Assembly (NCBI GenBank): GCA_902576335.1
Contig: CACGVC010000001.1
Span: 62,001-126,000 of the forward strand
Origin: an uncultured Pelagibacteraceae bacterium
Lineage (GTDB): Bacteria; Pseudomonadota; Alphaproteobacteria; Pelagibacterales; Pelagibacteraceae
Reading direction: 5' to 3'
Length of the DNA: 64,000 nt
Positions 48,215 to 58,240 of the stretch are shown piece after piece. The notes under the pieces were generated by a model. The model made no database searches, was not told the origin of the DNA, and saw nothing but the letters and a program-made list of their open reading frames with translations. The position numbers and the translations under genes were made by a program. Positions within the stretch are counted from its first letter, which is position 1; every line of letters starts with the position of its first letter.

Positions 48215-48655
48215 ATGCCAACTTACACAGTAACAAACTCAAACTTTAATTTATCTTCAAAACAACAGAAGAATTTAGCAGAAGGAATAACCAAAGTTCA
48301 TAATGTTGTAACTGGAGCCAATACTTATTTCGCTCAAGTAATTTTTAATAAAACTAAAAAAGACAATCATTTTATGGGAGGAAAGAAAGTTAAGGAGCCC
48401 TCATTATTTCTACTTGGTCAAATTAGAGCTGGAAGATCAAAAGAGGTAAAAGATAAGTTAATTTCAGACCTAAAAGATATTTTGGTTAAATATTCAAAAT
48501 TAGATGAAACACAAGTTTGGGTTTATATAGTTGATTTACCACCATCACAAATGATTGAATATGGTGCAGTTTTACCAGAGTCAGGTAAAGAGAAAGAATG
48601 GTTTGCAAGTTTACCAGGCAAATTAAAGAAAAAATTATCAGCTATTGAGAGTTAA
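48215..48655 (+). CDS. Tautomerase-like protein
   Basis: MPTYTV N-terminus with Pro1; LGQIRAGRSKEVKDKLISDL. Confidence 0.6.
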   Translation: MPTYTVTNSNFNLSSKQQKNLAEGITKVHNVVTGANTYFAQVIFNKTKKDNHFMGGKKVKEPSLFLLGQIRAGRSKEVKDKLISDLKDILVKYSKLDETQVWVYIVDLPPSQMIEYGAVLPESGKEKEWFASLPGKLKKKLSAIES

Positions 48656-48656
48656 T

Positions 48657-49256
48657 TTAGGGAACTAACCAGTCCATTTTATTAGTTTCTAAATCAAACT
48701 TAGCTCTTCGATGTCCTTTTGCTGCAAGATAAAGCCATTCAATAGATTTAATTTTACATTTAATTACAGTGAAATTTTTATAACCTTCCTCACTTTGTTC
48801 CATTGTGTAATCAAAATCTTCTAATTTAGATATCATTCCAGAAGTTGGGTTTTCTGAGGTAGTTCCAGGGGGGCTATCAGTTAAATAACAACGTCTACTT
48901 ATATGCTGAGTTTTCTTCCATGACTCTTCAGTTGTAGAATTTTGATTATTAACTTCACATTCTACTTTTACTCTTAATTGTATCTTTTCTTCTTTATCGT
49001 AGAAAACTAGAGAGGCATTCTTATTTTTTTTTAGAATATCGACTTTAGGAGATCTTAAGTCTGTATGAAATTGTAATAGATTGCTTGCTCTATCTGATTT
49101 ACGTAAAACAACAATTCTTCCATCTACTTCATCTTGATGAGCACAAATAAAGACAGGAATTCTAAATGGCGAAGCTCTATTAGTCACTGCATCATCTAAC
49201 ATTGACCAATACTTATTTTGAATTTCAGCTAAATCTTCATAGTATGCTGGTTGCAT
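48657..49256 (-). CDS. Pyridoxamine 5'-phosphate oxidase-family FMN-binding protein
   Basis: FICAHQDEVDGRIVVLRKSDRASNLLQFHTDLRSPKV. Confidence 0.7.
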   Translation of the reverse strand: MQPAYYEDLAEIQNKYWSMLDDAVTNRASPFRIPVFICAHQDEVDGRIVVLRKSDRASNLLQFHTDLRSPKVDILKKNKNASLVFYDKEEKIQLRVKVECEVNNQNSTTEESWKKTQHISRRCYLTDSPPGTTSENPTSGMISKLEDFDYTMEQSEEGYKNFTVIKCKIKSIEWLYLAAKGHRRAKFDLETNKMDWLVP

Positions 49257-49259
49257 ACA

Positions 49260-50129
49260 TTACTTTCTAAATCTTTTAATTAAACTTGATGTATCCCAAC
49301 GATTACCCCCCATGGCTTGAACTTCTCCATAGTACTTATCAACAAGTTCAGTAACAGGTAATAGTGAGCCATTATTTTTTGCTTCATCCATTGCAATTTT
49401 TAAATCTTTTCTCATCCAATCGACTGCAAAACCAAAATCAAACTTATCATCTATCATTGTCTTGTATCTATTTTCCATTTGCCAGGATTGAGCTGCACCT
49501 TTTGAAATAACTTCAATTACATCTTCCATATTCAGTCTAGCTTTCATACCAAAGTTAATTGCTTCAGATAAACCTTGAACTAAACCAGCAATACAAATTT
49601 GATTAACCATTTTGGCAAGTTGTCCATTGCCAGCACTACCCAGTAGTTTCATCTTTTTACTGTAGCAATCAATTTTATCTTTTGCTTTATCAAAATCAGC
49701 TTGATCACCACCGATCATTACTGTTAGTGCGCCATTCTCTGCACCAGCTTGCCCTCCAGATACAGGTGCATCTAATGCGCCAAAACCATTTTTTTTTGCG
49801 TAATCGTAAATCTCTCTTGCAATAGTTGCAGAGGCAGTTGTGTTATCAATGTAAACAGCGCCTTTTTTAATTGTTTTGAAAGCACCGCTGTCACCAAAAG
49901 TTACTTCTCTTAAATCATTATCATTTCCAACGCAGGTAAAAATATATTCTGCATCTTTAGCTGCGTCAGCTGGAGTTTCTGCCATTTTACCTTTGTATTC
50001 ACTAATCCATTTTTCTGCTTTTGATTTTGTTCGATTAAAAACAGTTACATTGTGTCCACCTTTTGATATATAACCAGCCATTGGATATCCCATGACACCG
50101 AGACCTATGAAAGCAACATTACAACTCAT
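49260..50129 (-). CDS. 3-hydroxyisobutyrate dehydrogenase-family oxidoreductase
   Basis: VAFIGLGVMGYPMAGYI, DAPVSGGQAGAENGALTVMIGG. Confidence 0.85.
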   Translation of the reverse strand: MSCNVAFIGLGVMGYPMAGYISKGGHNVTVFNRTKSKAEKWISEYKGKMAETPADAAKDAEYIFTCVGNDNDLREVTFGDSGAFKTIKKGAVYIDNTTASATIAREIYDYAKKNGFGALDAPVSGGQAGAENGALTVMIGGDQADFDKAKDKIDCYSKKMKLLGSAGNGQLAKMVNQICIAGLVQGLSEAINFGMKARLNMEDVIEVISKGAAQSWQMENRYKTMIDDKFDFGFAVDWMRKDLKIAMDEAKNNGSLLPVTELVDKYYGEVQAMGGNRWDTSSLIKRFRK

Positions 50130-50137
50130 AATTTTTT

Positions 50138-51346
50138 ATGTTTAATAGTTTAAGTTTAAAAGTAATTATATTTGGATTTATTTTTACATTTTTTTCTAGT
50201 TTTGGACAGAGTTTTTTTTTAGGTTTGTTTAATTCCAGTATTAGAGAAACACTTTCTATCACTCACGGACAATTTGGCTCAATATATGCATCAGCTACTT
50301 TATTAAGCAGTTTTCTTTTAATTTGGGTTGGAAAAAAAATTGATGATATCAATATTTTTCGATTTGCATTTTATGTTACTCTACTCTTAGCATTTTCATG
50401 TTTCTTTTTTTCAAAAATATCTTCAATAATTTTTTTATTCATAGCTGTTTTTTTGATGAGATTTTCTGGACAAGGATTAATGTCTCACACTGCAACCACA
50501 ACAATTACAAGGTATTTTACAAAATCTAGGGGGAAAGCCTTAAGTTTAGGTTGGTTTGGTCTTTCAACAGCTGAATTTATTCTACCTGTATTAATTGTTT
50601 ATTTACTTTCAATTACAGCCTGGCAGAATATTTGGATATCTATTTCAATTTTAGTTTTGATTTTTTTACCTTTGGTATCATTTTTTTTAATTAAAAAATT
50701 GGATTTTGATACGAGAGAACAAGTAGACCCAACTGACTCTGAAATAAAAGAAATTAAACAATGGAAAAGAATTGAGGTTATAAAAGATTACAGATTTTAT
50801 ATTGTATGTTTAAATATGTTAGCAATGCCGTGGATTGCGACTGGTGTATTTGTTTATCAGTCTTTCATTACTGAAGCTAAGGAGTGGGGTTCTTTTGTTA
50901 TTGCCCAATCATTTATGGTGTATTCAATATTATCTGTACTCACTTTATTAGGATCTGGATTTCTAATCGATAAATTTACTAGCAGAAAACTTTTAATCTT
51001 TATGAATATACCTTTGTTAATTTCTACTTTAGTTTTATTTTATTTTAATAATCCAATAACATCTTTTATTTTTCTTGGATTAATAGGTATTTCTAATGGT
51101 TTAGCCAATGTTCTAGGTTCATCAACATGGGCTGAAATTTATGGTGTAAAATTTATTGGCTCAATTAAAGCTCTAACTACAGCTTTAATGGTTTTTTCCA
51201 CTGCTTTTGGAACAGCTTTATTCGGTTTTTTGATAGATAGAGGCTTTTCTATTGAGCAAATTGCTATGGTTTCATTTGTTTATATTTTAATCTCCTTGAT
51301 CTTATTATTTTTTATAAGAAATAAGCTAAATCCACAATATACATAA
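50138..51346 (+). CDS. MFS transporter
   Basis: About 12 hydrophobic segments; SLSITHGQFGSIYASATL, GLANVLGSSTWAEIYG. Confidence 0.8.
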   Translation: MFNSLSLKVIIFGFIFTFFSSFGQSFFLGLFNSSIRETLSITHGQFGSIYASATLLSSFLLIWVGKKIDDINIFRFAFYVTLLLAFSCFFFSKISSIIFLFIAVFLMRFSGQGLMSHTATTTITRYFTKSRGKALSLGWFGLSTAEFILPVLIVYLLSITAWQNIWISISILVLIFLPLVSFFLIKKLDFDTREQVDPTDSEIKEIKQWKRIEVIKDYRFYIVCLNMLAMPWIATGVFVYQSFITEAKEWGSFVIAQSFMVYSILSVLTLLGSGFLIDKFTSRKLLIFMNIPLLISTLVLFYFNNPITSFIFLGLIGISNGLANVLGSSTWAEIYGVKFIGSIKALTTALMVFSTAFGTALFGFLIDRGFSIEQIAMVSFVYILISLILLFFIRNKLNPQYT

Positions 51347-51390
51347 AAAATCCCCTTGATTTTTTTTTAGCCACTGTATAGATACTGCGC

Positions 51391-51924
51391 ATGGCTAGAG
51401 TTACCGTTGAAGATTGTATCGATAAAGTTGAAAGTCCCTATGAGCTTGTATTAGTTGCAAAAGAAAGAGCAACTCAATTAAACTCTGGTATTGAGCCAAC
51501 TTTAGATAGAGATAATGATAAAAATACAGTTATTTCACTCAGAGAAATAGCTGAAGAAAATATTAAAGTTTCAGATTTAAGTGAGAGTGCAATCTATAAA
51601 TTGAGAAAACATGTAGAGCAAGTCGATGATGGAACGGAAGATGATGAAGAAGTGGGTGATGATTTTGAAAGTTTATACAAAGGTGAAATTTCAAAAAGTG
51701 GTGCTCCCATATTACCATCAAAGAGAGCTAGAAAAGCTCCAGAAAAAATTCAAGTTTCAAAAGATGATTTAGCCGAACTTTCTCAAACAGCTAGTCCCGA
51801 TGTAGACTCTCAACCATCAGAGGAAACAGAAAGCGATTCTGATGATGTTTCTCTTGATGAAGTTTCAGAAGTTGAAGAGCAGGTAAGTCAGCAAGATACT
51901 GAGTCTTCTGAAGAAAATAGTTAA
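51391..51924 (+). CDS. rpoZ: RNA polymerase omega subunit with acidic C-terminal extension
   Basis: [33 protein letters not shown]; about 100 aa acidic tail. Confidence 0.85.
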   Translation: MARVTVEDCIDKVESPYELVLVAKERATQLNSGIEPTLDRDNDKNTVISLREIAEENIKVSDLSESAIYKLRKHVEQVDDGTEDDEEVGDDFESLYKGEISKSGAPILPSKRARKAPEKIQVSKDDLAELSQTASPDVDSQPSEETESDSDDVSLDEVSEVEEQVSQQDTESSEENS

Positions 51925-53066
51925 TTATTAAATTCTTCTAAAATTTTTTGTCGATGCTCATCCAAATCAGGAATATCACCTCTAGTCTTTTCATCCTTAT
52001 ATGATGACATTTTGATTGGGTTTCCAGCTAATTTGAAATCCCCCACAACTTTATGAAAAGCTTTTACGATCATGTTTCTTGACTCTATCTGAGGATTTTC
52101 AACAGCCTCTTTTATATTAAAAATTGGACCACATGGAATTTTATCTTTTTCCATTTCTTTAACCCACTCATCAGTTTTTTTGGCAGATAATTTATCTTCC
52201 AAAATTTTTTTAAGCTCATCCATATTTTTAGCTCTAGATGAATTATTTGAAAATTTTGGATTTTGATTTACTTCACTTATTTTTAAGACATTGCATAGTT
52301 TTTCAAATAATTTATCATTGCCTGCTGCAATTATTATATAACTATCTTTTGTCTTGAAGGCTTCAAATGGAGCAATTGATGGATGACGTGATCCCATCGG
52401 TTTTGGAATTTCATTCTTTGAGAGATATCGTGCGATAGCATTTTCTAGAATAGCTATTTGACAATCAAGCATCGATACATCTATGTACATTCCTTTGCCA
52501 GTTTTTTGTCTATCATAAAGAGCAGCGTTAATTCCAATAGTAGTAAAAAGTCCTGCAGTTATATCTCCTATAGATGTTCCAACTCTTGTAGGTTCAGAAT
52601 TTGGTTGACCAGTTACACTCATCAATCCTCCCATACCTTGTACTACCATGTCGTAAGCTGGTAACTCTTTAAGTGGACCTGTTTGACCAAATCCTGAAGC
52701 TGAAGCATAAATTAGTTTGGGATATTTTTTGGACACATCCTTCCAGCCATAACCCCATTTTTCTAAAGTTCCTGGTTTAAAATTTTCGACTAAAATATCT
52801 GCTTTAGATAAAATTTTATCAAAAATTTTTTTATCCTCTGCATTTTTTAAATTGAGAGCAATACTTTCTTTACCCCTATTTAAAGACATAAAATAAGCAG
52901 AGTAATCTTTTATAAATGGTCCAAAATTTCTTGAGTCATCTCCGATTTCTGGAGCTTCAACTTTTATCACCCTTGCACCTAAATCTGATAATATCATTGT
53001 ACAATAAGGCCCAACTAATACTCTCGTTAAATCAACAACTAAAAGGTTTTTTAAAGGTCCATCCAT
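51921..53066 (-). CDS. CaiB/BaiF family CoA-transferase
   Basis: [44 protein letters not shown]. Confidence 0.85.
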   Translation of the reverse strand: MDGPLKNLLVVDLTRVLVGPYCTMILSDLGARVIKVEAPEIGDDSRNFGPFIKDYSAYFMSLNRGKESIALNLKNAEDKKIFDKILSKADILVENFKPGTLEKWGYGWKDVSKKYPKLIYASASGFGQTGPLKELPAYDMVVQGMGGLMSVTGQPNSEPTRVGTSIGDITAGLFTTIGINAALYDRQKTGKGMYIDVSMLDCQIAILENAIARYLSKNEIPKPMGSRHPSIAPFEAFKTKDSYIIIAAGNDKLFEKLCNVLKISEVNQNPKFSNNSSRAKNMDELKKILEDKLSAKKTDEWVKEMEKDKIPCGPIFNIKEAVENPQIESRNMIVKAFHKVVGDFKLAGNPIKMSSYKDEKTRGDIPDLDEHRQKILEEFNN

Positions 53067-53162
53067 AAATATAGTTTTATATTAAGTGCTTTTACTGACT
53101 TGACTCTTATTAATAAGTTCACTTTAATTGAATTATTAAAAATAACAATAGAGGGAAAAATA

Positions 53163-54173
53163 ATGTTAAAAAAAATATCTTTATACTTAACTTCATTAGT
53201 TTTCGTTTTCACAACTATTGGTTCTGCTTTTGCTGTAACTTTAAAAGCAAGTCACCAATGGCCAGGAACACCGAGAGCTGATGGATCTTTTGACCCACGT
53301 CATGAAATGGTGCAAATCATTGCTGACGAAGTCAAAAAAGCAAATGTTGGAATAGATATAAGAATTTATCCAGCTAAATCATTATACAAACCAAAAGAAC
53401 AGTGGAAACCAATGACAACAGGTCAGTTGGATATTTCTGCTTTTCCATTAGCATATGCATCTAAATTCCACCCAGAATTTGACGCAACTCTAATGCCAGG
53501 AACAGTTAAAAATCATGACCATGCATTGAGATTTAATAAAGGTCCAATGATGACTGAGATTAAAAAAATTATTAATGACGCTGGTGTTGTAGTTTTGTCT
53601 GATGCTTGGTTAGGTGGCGGTTTTGCATCAAAAACAAAATGTATCAAAAACCCTAGCGATGCAAAAGGTCAAGTTATGAGAGCTGCAGGTAAAGCATTTA
53701 ACCAAATGTTAGAGGCAGCAGGAGCAGGTATACAAAGTATGCCATCATCTGAGATTTACACAGGTCTACAAACTGGTGTACTAACAGGTGCTAACACGAG
53801 TTCAGGAAGTTTTGTAAGTTACAAAATTTATGAACAAGTTTCATGTGCAACTCCTCCAGGAAAATTTGGTTTATGGTTCATGTACGAACCGATCTTAATG
53901 TCGAAAAAGTCTTATGATGCTTTAAATTCTAAGCAACAAAAAGCTTTAATGAAAGCTGGTAAAGTTGCCGAGAAATACATGACAGCTCAAGTAGAAAACT
54001 TAGATAAAAAGTTTGAAGATGCTTATAAAGCTGCTGGTGTAAAATTGGTATACATGGATGCAAAAGACCATGCTGCATGGGTAGAGATTGCTAAAAAATC
54101 TTCTCATAAAGCATTTGCTGATAAAGTTCCAGGTGGCGATAAACTGATGGAAATGGCTTTAGCAGTTAAATAA
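53163..54173 (+). CDS. TRAP transporter substrate-binding protein (DctP)
   Basis: Internal ATG before signal peptide; LKASHQWPGTPRADGSFDPRHEMVQIIADEVKKA. Confidence 0.8.
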   Translation: MLKKISLYLTSLVFVFTTIGSAFAVTLKASHQWPGTPRADGSFDPRHEMVQIIADEVKKANVGIDIRIYPAKSLYKPKEQWKPMTTGQLDISAFPLAYASKFHPEFDATLMPGTVKNHDHALRFNKGPMMTEIKKIINDAGVVVLSDAWLGGGFASKTKCIKNPSDAKGQVMRAAGKAFNQMLEAAGAGIQSMPSSEIYTGLQTGVLTGANTSSGSFVSYKIYEQVSCATPPGKFGLWFMYEPILMSKKSYDALNSKQQKALMKAGKVAEKYMTAQVENLDKKFEDAYKAAGVKLVYMDAKDHAAWVEIAKKSSHKAFADKVPGGDKLMEMALAVK

Positions 54174-54187
54174 AATAATATATAAAG

Positions 54188-54223
54188 AACCCCTATTTAC
54201 TCTTATTAAATAGGGGTTTTTTT
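54188..54223 (+). terminator. Intrinsic terminator between dctP and dctQ
   Basis: AACCCCTATTT-(9 nt)-AAATAGGGGTT then TTTTT; next ATG at 54224. Confidence 0.75.
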
Positions 54224-54718
54224 ATGAAAAAAAAATATCTACAACTTTGTGACTATATAGCTAAAGCATGTGGTGCATTCGCTGTATTGGCATTGCTTTT
54301 ATCAATTTTGGTAATTGTTGAGCTTGTTTTTGAAAGATATTTTTTTCAAAGAGCAATTACATGGCAGACAGAACTCGTTACCATGTTATTGGTTGCCTCA
54401 ACTTTTATAGGAAGTGTATACGTTTTAAGTGAAAAAGCTCATGTTAGTATGGAATGGATTTATGACTTTTTATCAAAAAAAAATATAATTAGATTAAAAA
54501 TTTTTACATCATCAATAAGTTTACTTTTTTTCTTAATTTTATTTTATTTTGGATTTTTAATGTTTGAGGAAGCATTTACTAAAAATTATTCAACAGGAAC
54601 TGTTTGGGATCCACCACTTTGGATACCATATTCGTCAATGATGTTGGGAGCTTTGTTAATGATATTACAATATATAGCAGAAATTATAAAATTAACTGAT
54701 GACAAGGATTTTAAATAA
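54224..54718 (+). CDS. TRAP transporter small permease (DctQ)
   Basis: Four TM; ITWQTELVTMLLVASTFIGSVYVLSEKAHVSMEW. Confidence 0.8.
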   Translation: MKKKYLQLCDYIAKACGAFAVLALLLSILVIVELVFERYFFQRAITWQTELVTMLLVASTFIGSVYVLSEKAHVSMEWIYDFLSKKNIIRLKIFTSSISLLFFLILFYFGFLMFEEAFTKNYSTGTVWDPPLWIPYSSMMLGALLMILQYIAEIIKLTDDKDFK

Positions 54719-56050
54719 ATGGATCCACTGATTATAGCATTAATTGTTGCAGTATTTACTTTATTGGTACTTTTTTCTGGAATTCCAATTGCTTTTGGTT
54801 TGAGTTTTGTTTCGATTGCTTTGTTAGTAACATTTGAGGGAGTTCAAATGCTTGACGTATTTGCTGAAACATTTTTTGCAGGATTAAATTCTTTTGTTTT
54901 ACTTTCCATACCAATGTTTATTTTAATGGGAATGGCTGTTGCCAATTCTCCTGCAGGAAAAGATTTATATACAGGTTTGGATAGATGGCTTTGGAGAGTA
55001 CCAGGTGGATTAGTAATTTCTAATATTGGTGCTTGTTCAATTTTTGCAGCTTTAAGTGGATCTAGCCCTGCAACTTGTGCAGCAATTGGAACAATGGGAA
55101 TACCTGAAATGAGGAAAAGAGGGTACTCTGACCAAATCGCAACTGGAACTATTGCAGCTGGAGGAACCCTAGGAGTTTTAATTCCTCCTAGTATTGTTTT
55201 AATTGTTTATGGAATTGCAACAGGTACATCAATAGGTAGATTATTTTTATGCGGTCTTGTACCTGGTTTCATGTTAGCAGGTATGTTTGCAATTTGGGCT
55301 CTTATTCATAGTTATTTCATTGATAAAGATGCTGCAAAAGCTCTGAGAAATAGAGTGAGACCAACTTTAAAGGAAAAACTTGAAGTATTACCAAGAATTC
55401 TTCCTTTCTTAGCTATCATTGCCGGTGTTTTGTATGTTCTTTATGGAGGGGTTGCAACACCATCTGAGGCATCTGGAGTAGGAGCATTTTTAGTTTTTGT
55501 ATTGATTGCAGTAGTTTACAAAATTTATCAACCTAGCAAAATATGGAACATTGTTAAAGTTTCAATGAAAGAAAGTGTCATGATAATGTTTATCATTGCT
55601 GCATCATATCTTTTTGCTTTTACTCTCTCACAACTCTATGTAACTCAATCTTTAGCACAGAGCATGGTTGAATTAAGTTCAAACAAATGGGTTGTGTTCA
55701 TTTTAATAAACATATTTCTTTTAATAGCTGGTTTCTTTTTACCACCAGTCGCAGTTATCGTAATGACTTCAGCTATATTATTACCAGTAATTACTACTTT
55801 AGGGTTTGATCCATATTGGTTTGCAATAGTGTTTACAATCAATATGGAGATTGGCTTAATTACACCGCCAGTTGGATTAAATCTTTATATTATAAAAGGA
55901 ATTACCCCAGACGTTAGTTTGTCAGAAATTTTAAAAGGGTCTATACCATTCATGATAATTATGGCTTTAGCTATAGTAATTTTATGTATTTTTCCTGAGA
56001 TTGTTACATGGTTACCTGATAAAATAATGGGTAAGGACCTTGGATTCTAA
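54719..56050 (+). CDS. TRAP transporter large permease (DctM)
   Basis: SIPMFILMGMAVANSPAGKDLY, LSGSSPATCAAIGTMGIPEM, ITPPVGLNLY. Confidence 0.9.
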   Translation: MDPLIIALIVAVFTLLVLFSGIPIAFGLSFVSIALLVTFEGVQMLDVFAETFFAGLNSFVLLSIPMFILMGMAVANSPAGKDLYTGLDRWLWRVPGGLVISNIGACSIFAALSGSSPATCAAIGTMGIPEMRKRGYSDQIATGTIAAGGTLGVLIPPSIVLIVYGIATGTSIGRLFLCGLVPGFMLAGMFAIWALIHSYFIDKDAAKALRNRVRPTLKEKLEVLPRILPFLAIIAGVLYVLYGGVATPSEASGVGAFLVFVLIAVVYKIYQPSKIWNIVKVSMKESVMIMFIIAASYLFAFTLSQLYVTQSLAQSMVELSSNKWVVFILINIFLLIAGFFLPPVAVIVMTSAILLPVITTLGFDPYWFAIVFTINMEIGLITPPVGLNLYIIKGITPDVSLSEILKGSIPFMIIMALAIVILCIFPEIVTWLPDKIMGKDLGF

Positions 56051-57044
56051 AAAAGAAATAAATAGAAAAATATCAGTTGCTCCAATGATGGATTGCACTG
56101 ATAGACACGATCGTTTCTTCTTAAGACTGATGAGTAAAAATGTAATGCTCTATACTGAAATGGTAGCTACAAAATCAGCAATTCATGGTGATAGAAAAAA
56201 AATCTTGTCTTTCAGTCCTGAGGAAAAACCTCTGGCTTTACAAGTTGGTGGTTCCAATAAGGATGAACTAGCAGAAGTTGCTAAAATCGGAGAAGACATG
56301 GGGTATGACGAAATAAATATTAACCTTGGATGTCCTAGCAAAAAAGTTCAAAAAAACAAATTTGGCGCATGTTTAATGAAAGAACCAGAGTTAGTAGCTG
56401 AGTGTATACACGCAATGGTAAGTGCTTGTAAAATTCCAGTAACTGCCAAAACTCGTATTGGTTTTGATGATGTAGAAGATTTTGATTATCTGAATAATTT
56501 TATTAGACAAATGAGAGATGCAGGAGCAAAAACATTTATTTTGCATGCAAGAAAAGCAATGCTAAGTGGATTATCTCCAAAACAAAATTTGAATATTCCA
56601 AAGTTAAACTACGATATGGTTTACAAAATTAAAAAAGAAAATACAAATTTAGAAATTATAATTAATGGAGGCATAACCAAAGTAAGTGAAATAAAAGATC
56701 ATTTAAATTATTGCGATGGTGTCATGATTGGCAGATCTATTTATCAAAACCCATATTCTCTCGTTGAAATAGAAAAAGAAATTTTTAATGTCGACAATAG
56801 CCCTACAAGAGAAGAAGTTGTTCAAAAACTTTTGGAGTATTTAGATAAAGAAGTTAAAGAGGGTACCAAAGTTAATCACATAATGAGACACACAGTTGGA
56901 CTATATCATGGTCAAGTTGGATCTAAAGAATGGAAAAGGTATTTAAGTGATAATATGATGGCAAGAGACTCTGATTTTCAAAAAGCAAAACATATTATGA
57001 CTATTGTTCAAAATAATGAAAAAGCAAATCAAACAAGTCGGTAA
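56040..57044 (+). CDS. dusA: tRNA-dihydrouridine synthase A
   Basis: ISVAPMMDCTDRHDRFFLRLMS, INLGCPSKKVQKNKFGACLM. TTG start at 56040. Confidence 0.9.
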   Translation: MDSKKEINRKISVAPMMDCTDRHDRFFLRLMSKNVMLYTEMVATKSAIHGDRKKILSFSPEEKPLALQVGGSNKDELAEVAKIGEDMGYDEININLGCPSKKVQKNKFGACLMKEPELVAECIHAMVSACKIPVTAKTRIGFDDVEDFDYLNNFIRQMRDAGAKTFILHARKAMLSGLSPKQNLNIPKLNYDMVYKIKKENTNLEIIINGGITKVSEIKDHLNYCDGVMIGRSIYQNPYSLVEIEKEIFNVDNSPTREEVVQKLLEYLDKEVKEGTKVNHIMRHTVGLYHGQVGSKEWKRYLSDNMMARDSDFQKAKHIMTIVQNNEKANQTSR

Positions 57045-57880
57045 TGGAAATAATAGATTTAAGTGAATTAATAAATTTATTATTAGTCTTGGGTGTTGCA
57101 GCAGCAGTCGCAGGTTTTTTAGCTGGCTTACTAGGTGTTGGTGGAGGAATTATTATGGTTCCTGCTTTATACTATGCTTTCACGGTTTTAGATTTTGATA
57201 TTATAACAAGAATGCATTTATCAGTTGGTACCTCTTTAGCAATAATAATTCCAACATCTATTATTTCTACAAAAACACATATGGAATATGATGCAGTGGA
57301 TTTTAAAATGGTAAAATCATTTGGTATTTTTATTTTATTTGGAGTAATTGCTGGAACTTTTTTAGCTGTGAACTTGAAAACTGCAGCGTTAGTTTTATTC
57401 TTTTCTATATTTGCTTTTATTGTAGGTTTATTTTTTATTTTTTTGAGAGAAAAACTTCTCGAAAATCCAAAAGAGATTTCTGATTTAGTAAAAAATATTT
57501 CTGGTATTGTGATAGGTTTTATCTCAGTGCCTCTTGGAATTGGTGGTGGTTCATTAATGGTGCCTTTTATGAGAACATTTGGTTATGATATCAGAAAATC
57601 CATTGGAACAGCCGCTGCAGTAGGTTTTTTGATCGCTGTGAGCGGTAGCATAACAATGATTTTAGGGGGTAAAATAATCAATAATGTAAGCACTCCTTTT
57701 AGTATTGGTTACATAAACTTATTAGGTTTTCTGGTTTTTGTACCAGTAACAACTGTCATGGCTCGTTTAGGCGCAAAAGCAGTTTATAGAATTGATAAAA
57801 AATTATTAAGTAAAATTTTTGGAACTTTTTTAATTATAGTGTCTATTAGATCGTTTATTGAGTATCTAAATATTAGTTAA
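57044..57880 (+). CDS. TauE/SafE family sulfite exporter
   Basis: GFLAGLLGVGGGIIMVPALYY duplicated as SVPLGIGGGSLMVPFMRTFG. Confidence 0.8.
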   Translation: MEIIDLSELINLLLVLGVAAAVAGFLAGLLGVGGGIIMVPALYYAFTVLDFDIITRMHLSVGTSLAIIIPTSIISTKTHMEYDAVDFKMVKSFGIFILFGVIAGTFLAVNLKTAALVLFFSIFAFIVGLFFIFLREKLLENPKEISDLVKNISGIVIGFISVPLGIGGGSLMVPFMRTFGYDIRKSIGTAAAVGFLIAVSGSITMILGGKIINNVSTPFSIGYINLLGFLVFVPVTTVMARLGAKAVYRIDKKLLSKIFGTFLIIVSIRSFIEYLNIS

Positions 57881-57882
57881 AA

Positions 57883-58089
57883 TTAATTTTGATCAGTGCC
57901 CCATTTAATTTTATTCCAAATTCTCTCGTGAAAATAGTAGAAAAAAAGTGGTACTATCGATCCAACTCCTAATATTCCTGCGACTTTAAAAGAACCAGTA
58001 AAAATATATCCAAACAACATCCAGTATACAAATATAAGAAATCTCCAAGAAAAAGTTTTTGCAACTGATCTTATCTTTTTGTCTGCCAT
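57883..58089 (-). CDS. DUF2061-like membrane protein
   Basis: RSVAKTFSWRFLIFVYWMLFGYIFTG; FFYYFHERIWNKIKWG. Confidence 0.75.
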   Translation of the reverse strand: MADKKIRSVAKTFSWRFLIFVYWMLFGYIFTGSFKVAGILGVGSIVPLFFYYFHERIWNKIKWGTDQN

Positions 58090-58110
58090 TTAACTGTATT
58101 AAATTCTTAT

Positions 58111-58153
58111 TTAAAGATGGGGCAGGGGTGGTTTCAGTCTCCCTCTACCACCC
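58111..58153 (-). ncRNA. Candidate pseudoknot-like 5' leader of the DUF2061 gene
   Basis: Minus strand GGGTGGT-(AGAGGGAGACTGAA)-ACCACCC-CTG-CCCCATCT; loop AGAGGG can pair with CCC(ca)TCT. Confidence 0.35.
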
Positions 58154-58240
58154 TTAATAAAACTTTATTTGATTCTTAAAAAAACACAAAACTCGTAATA
58201 ATTGAATTTATTAGTTGTTGATAAATAGATTAAAGAAAGA

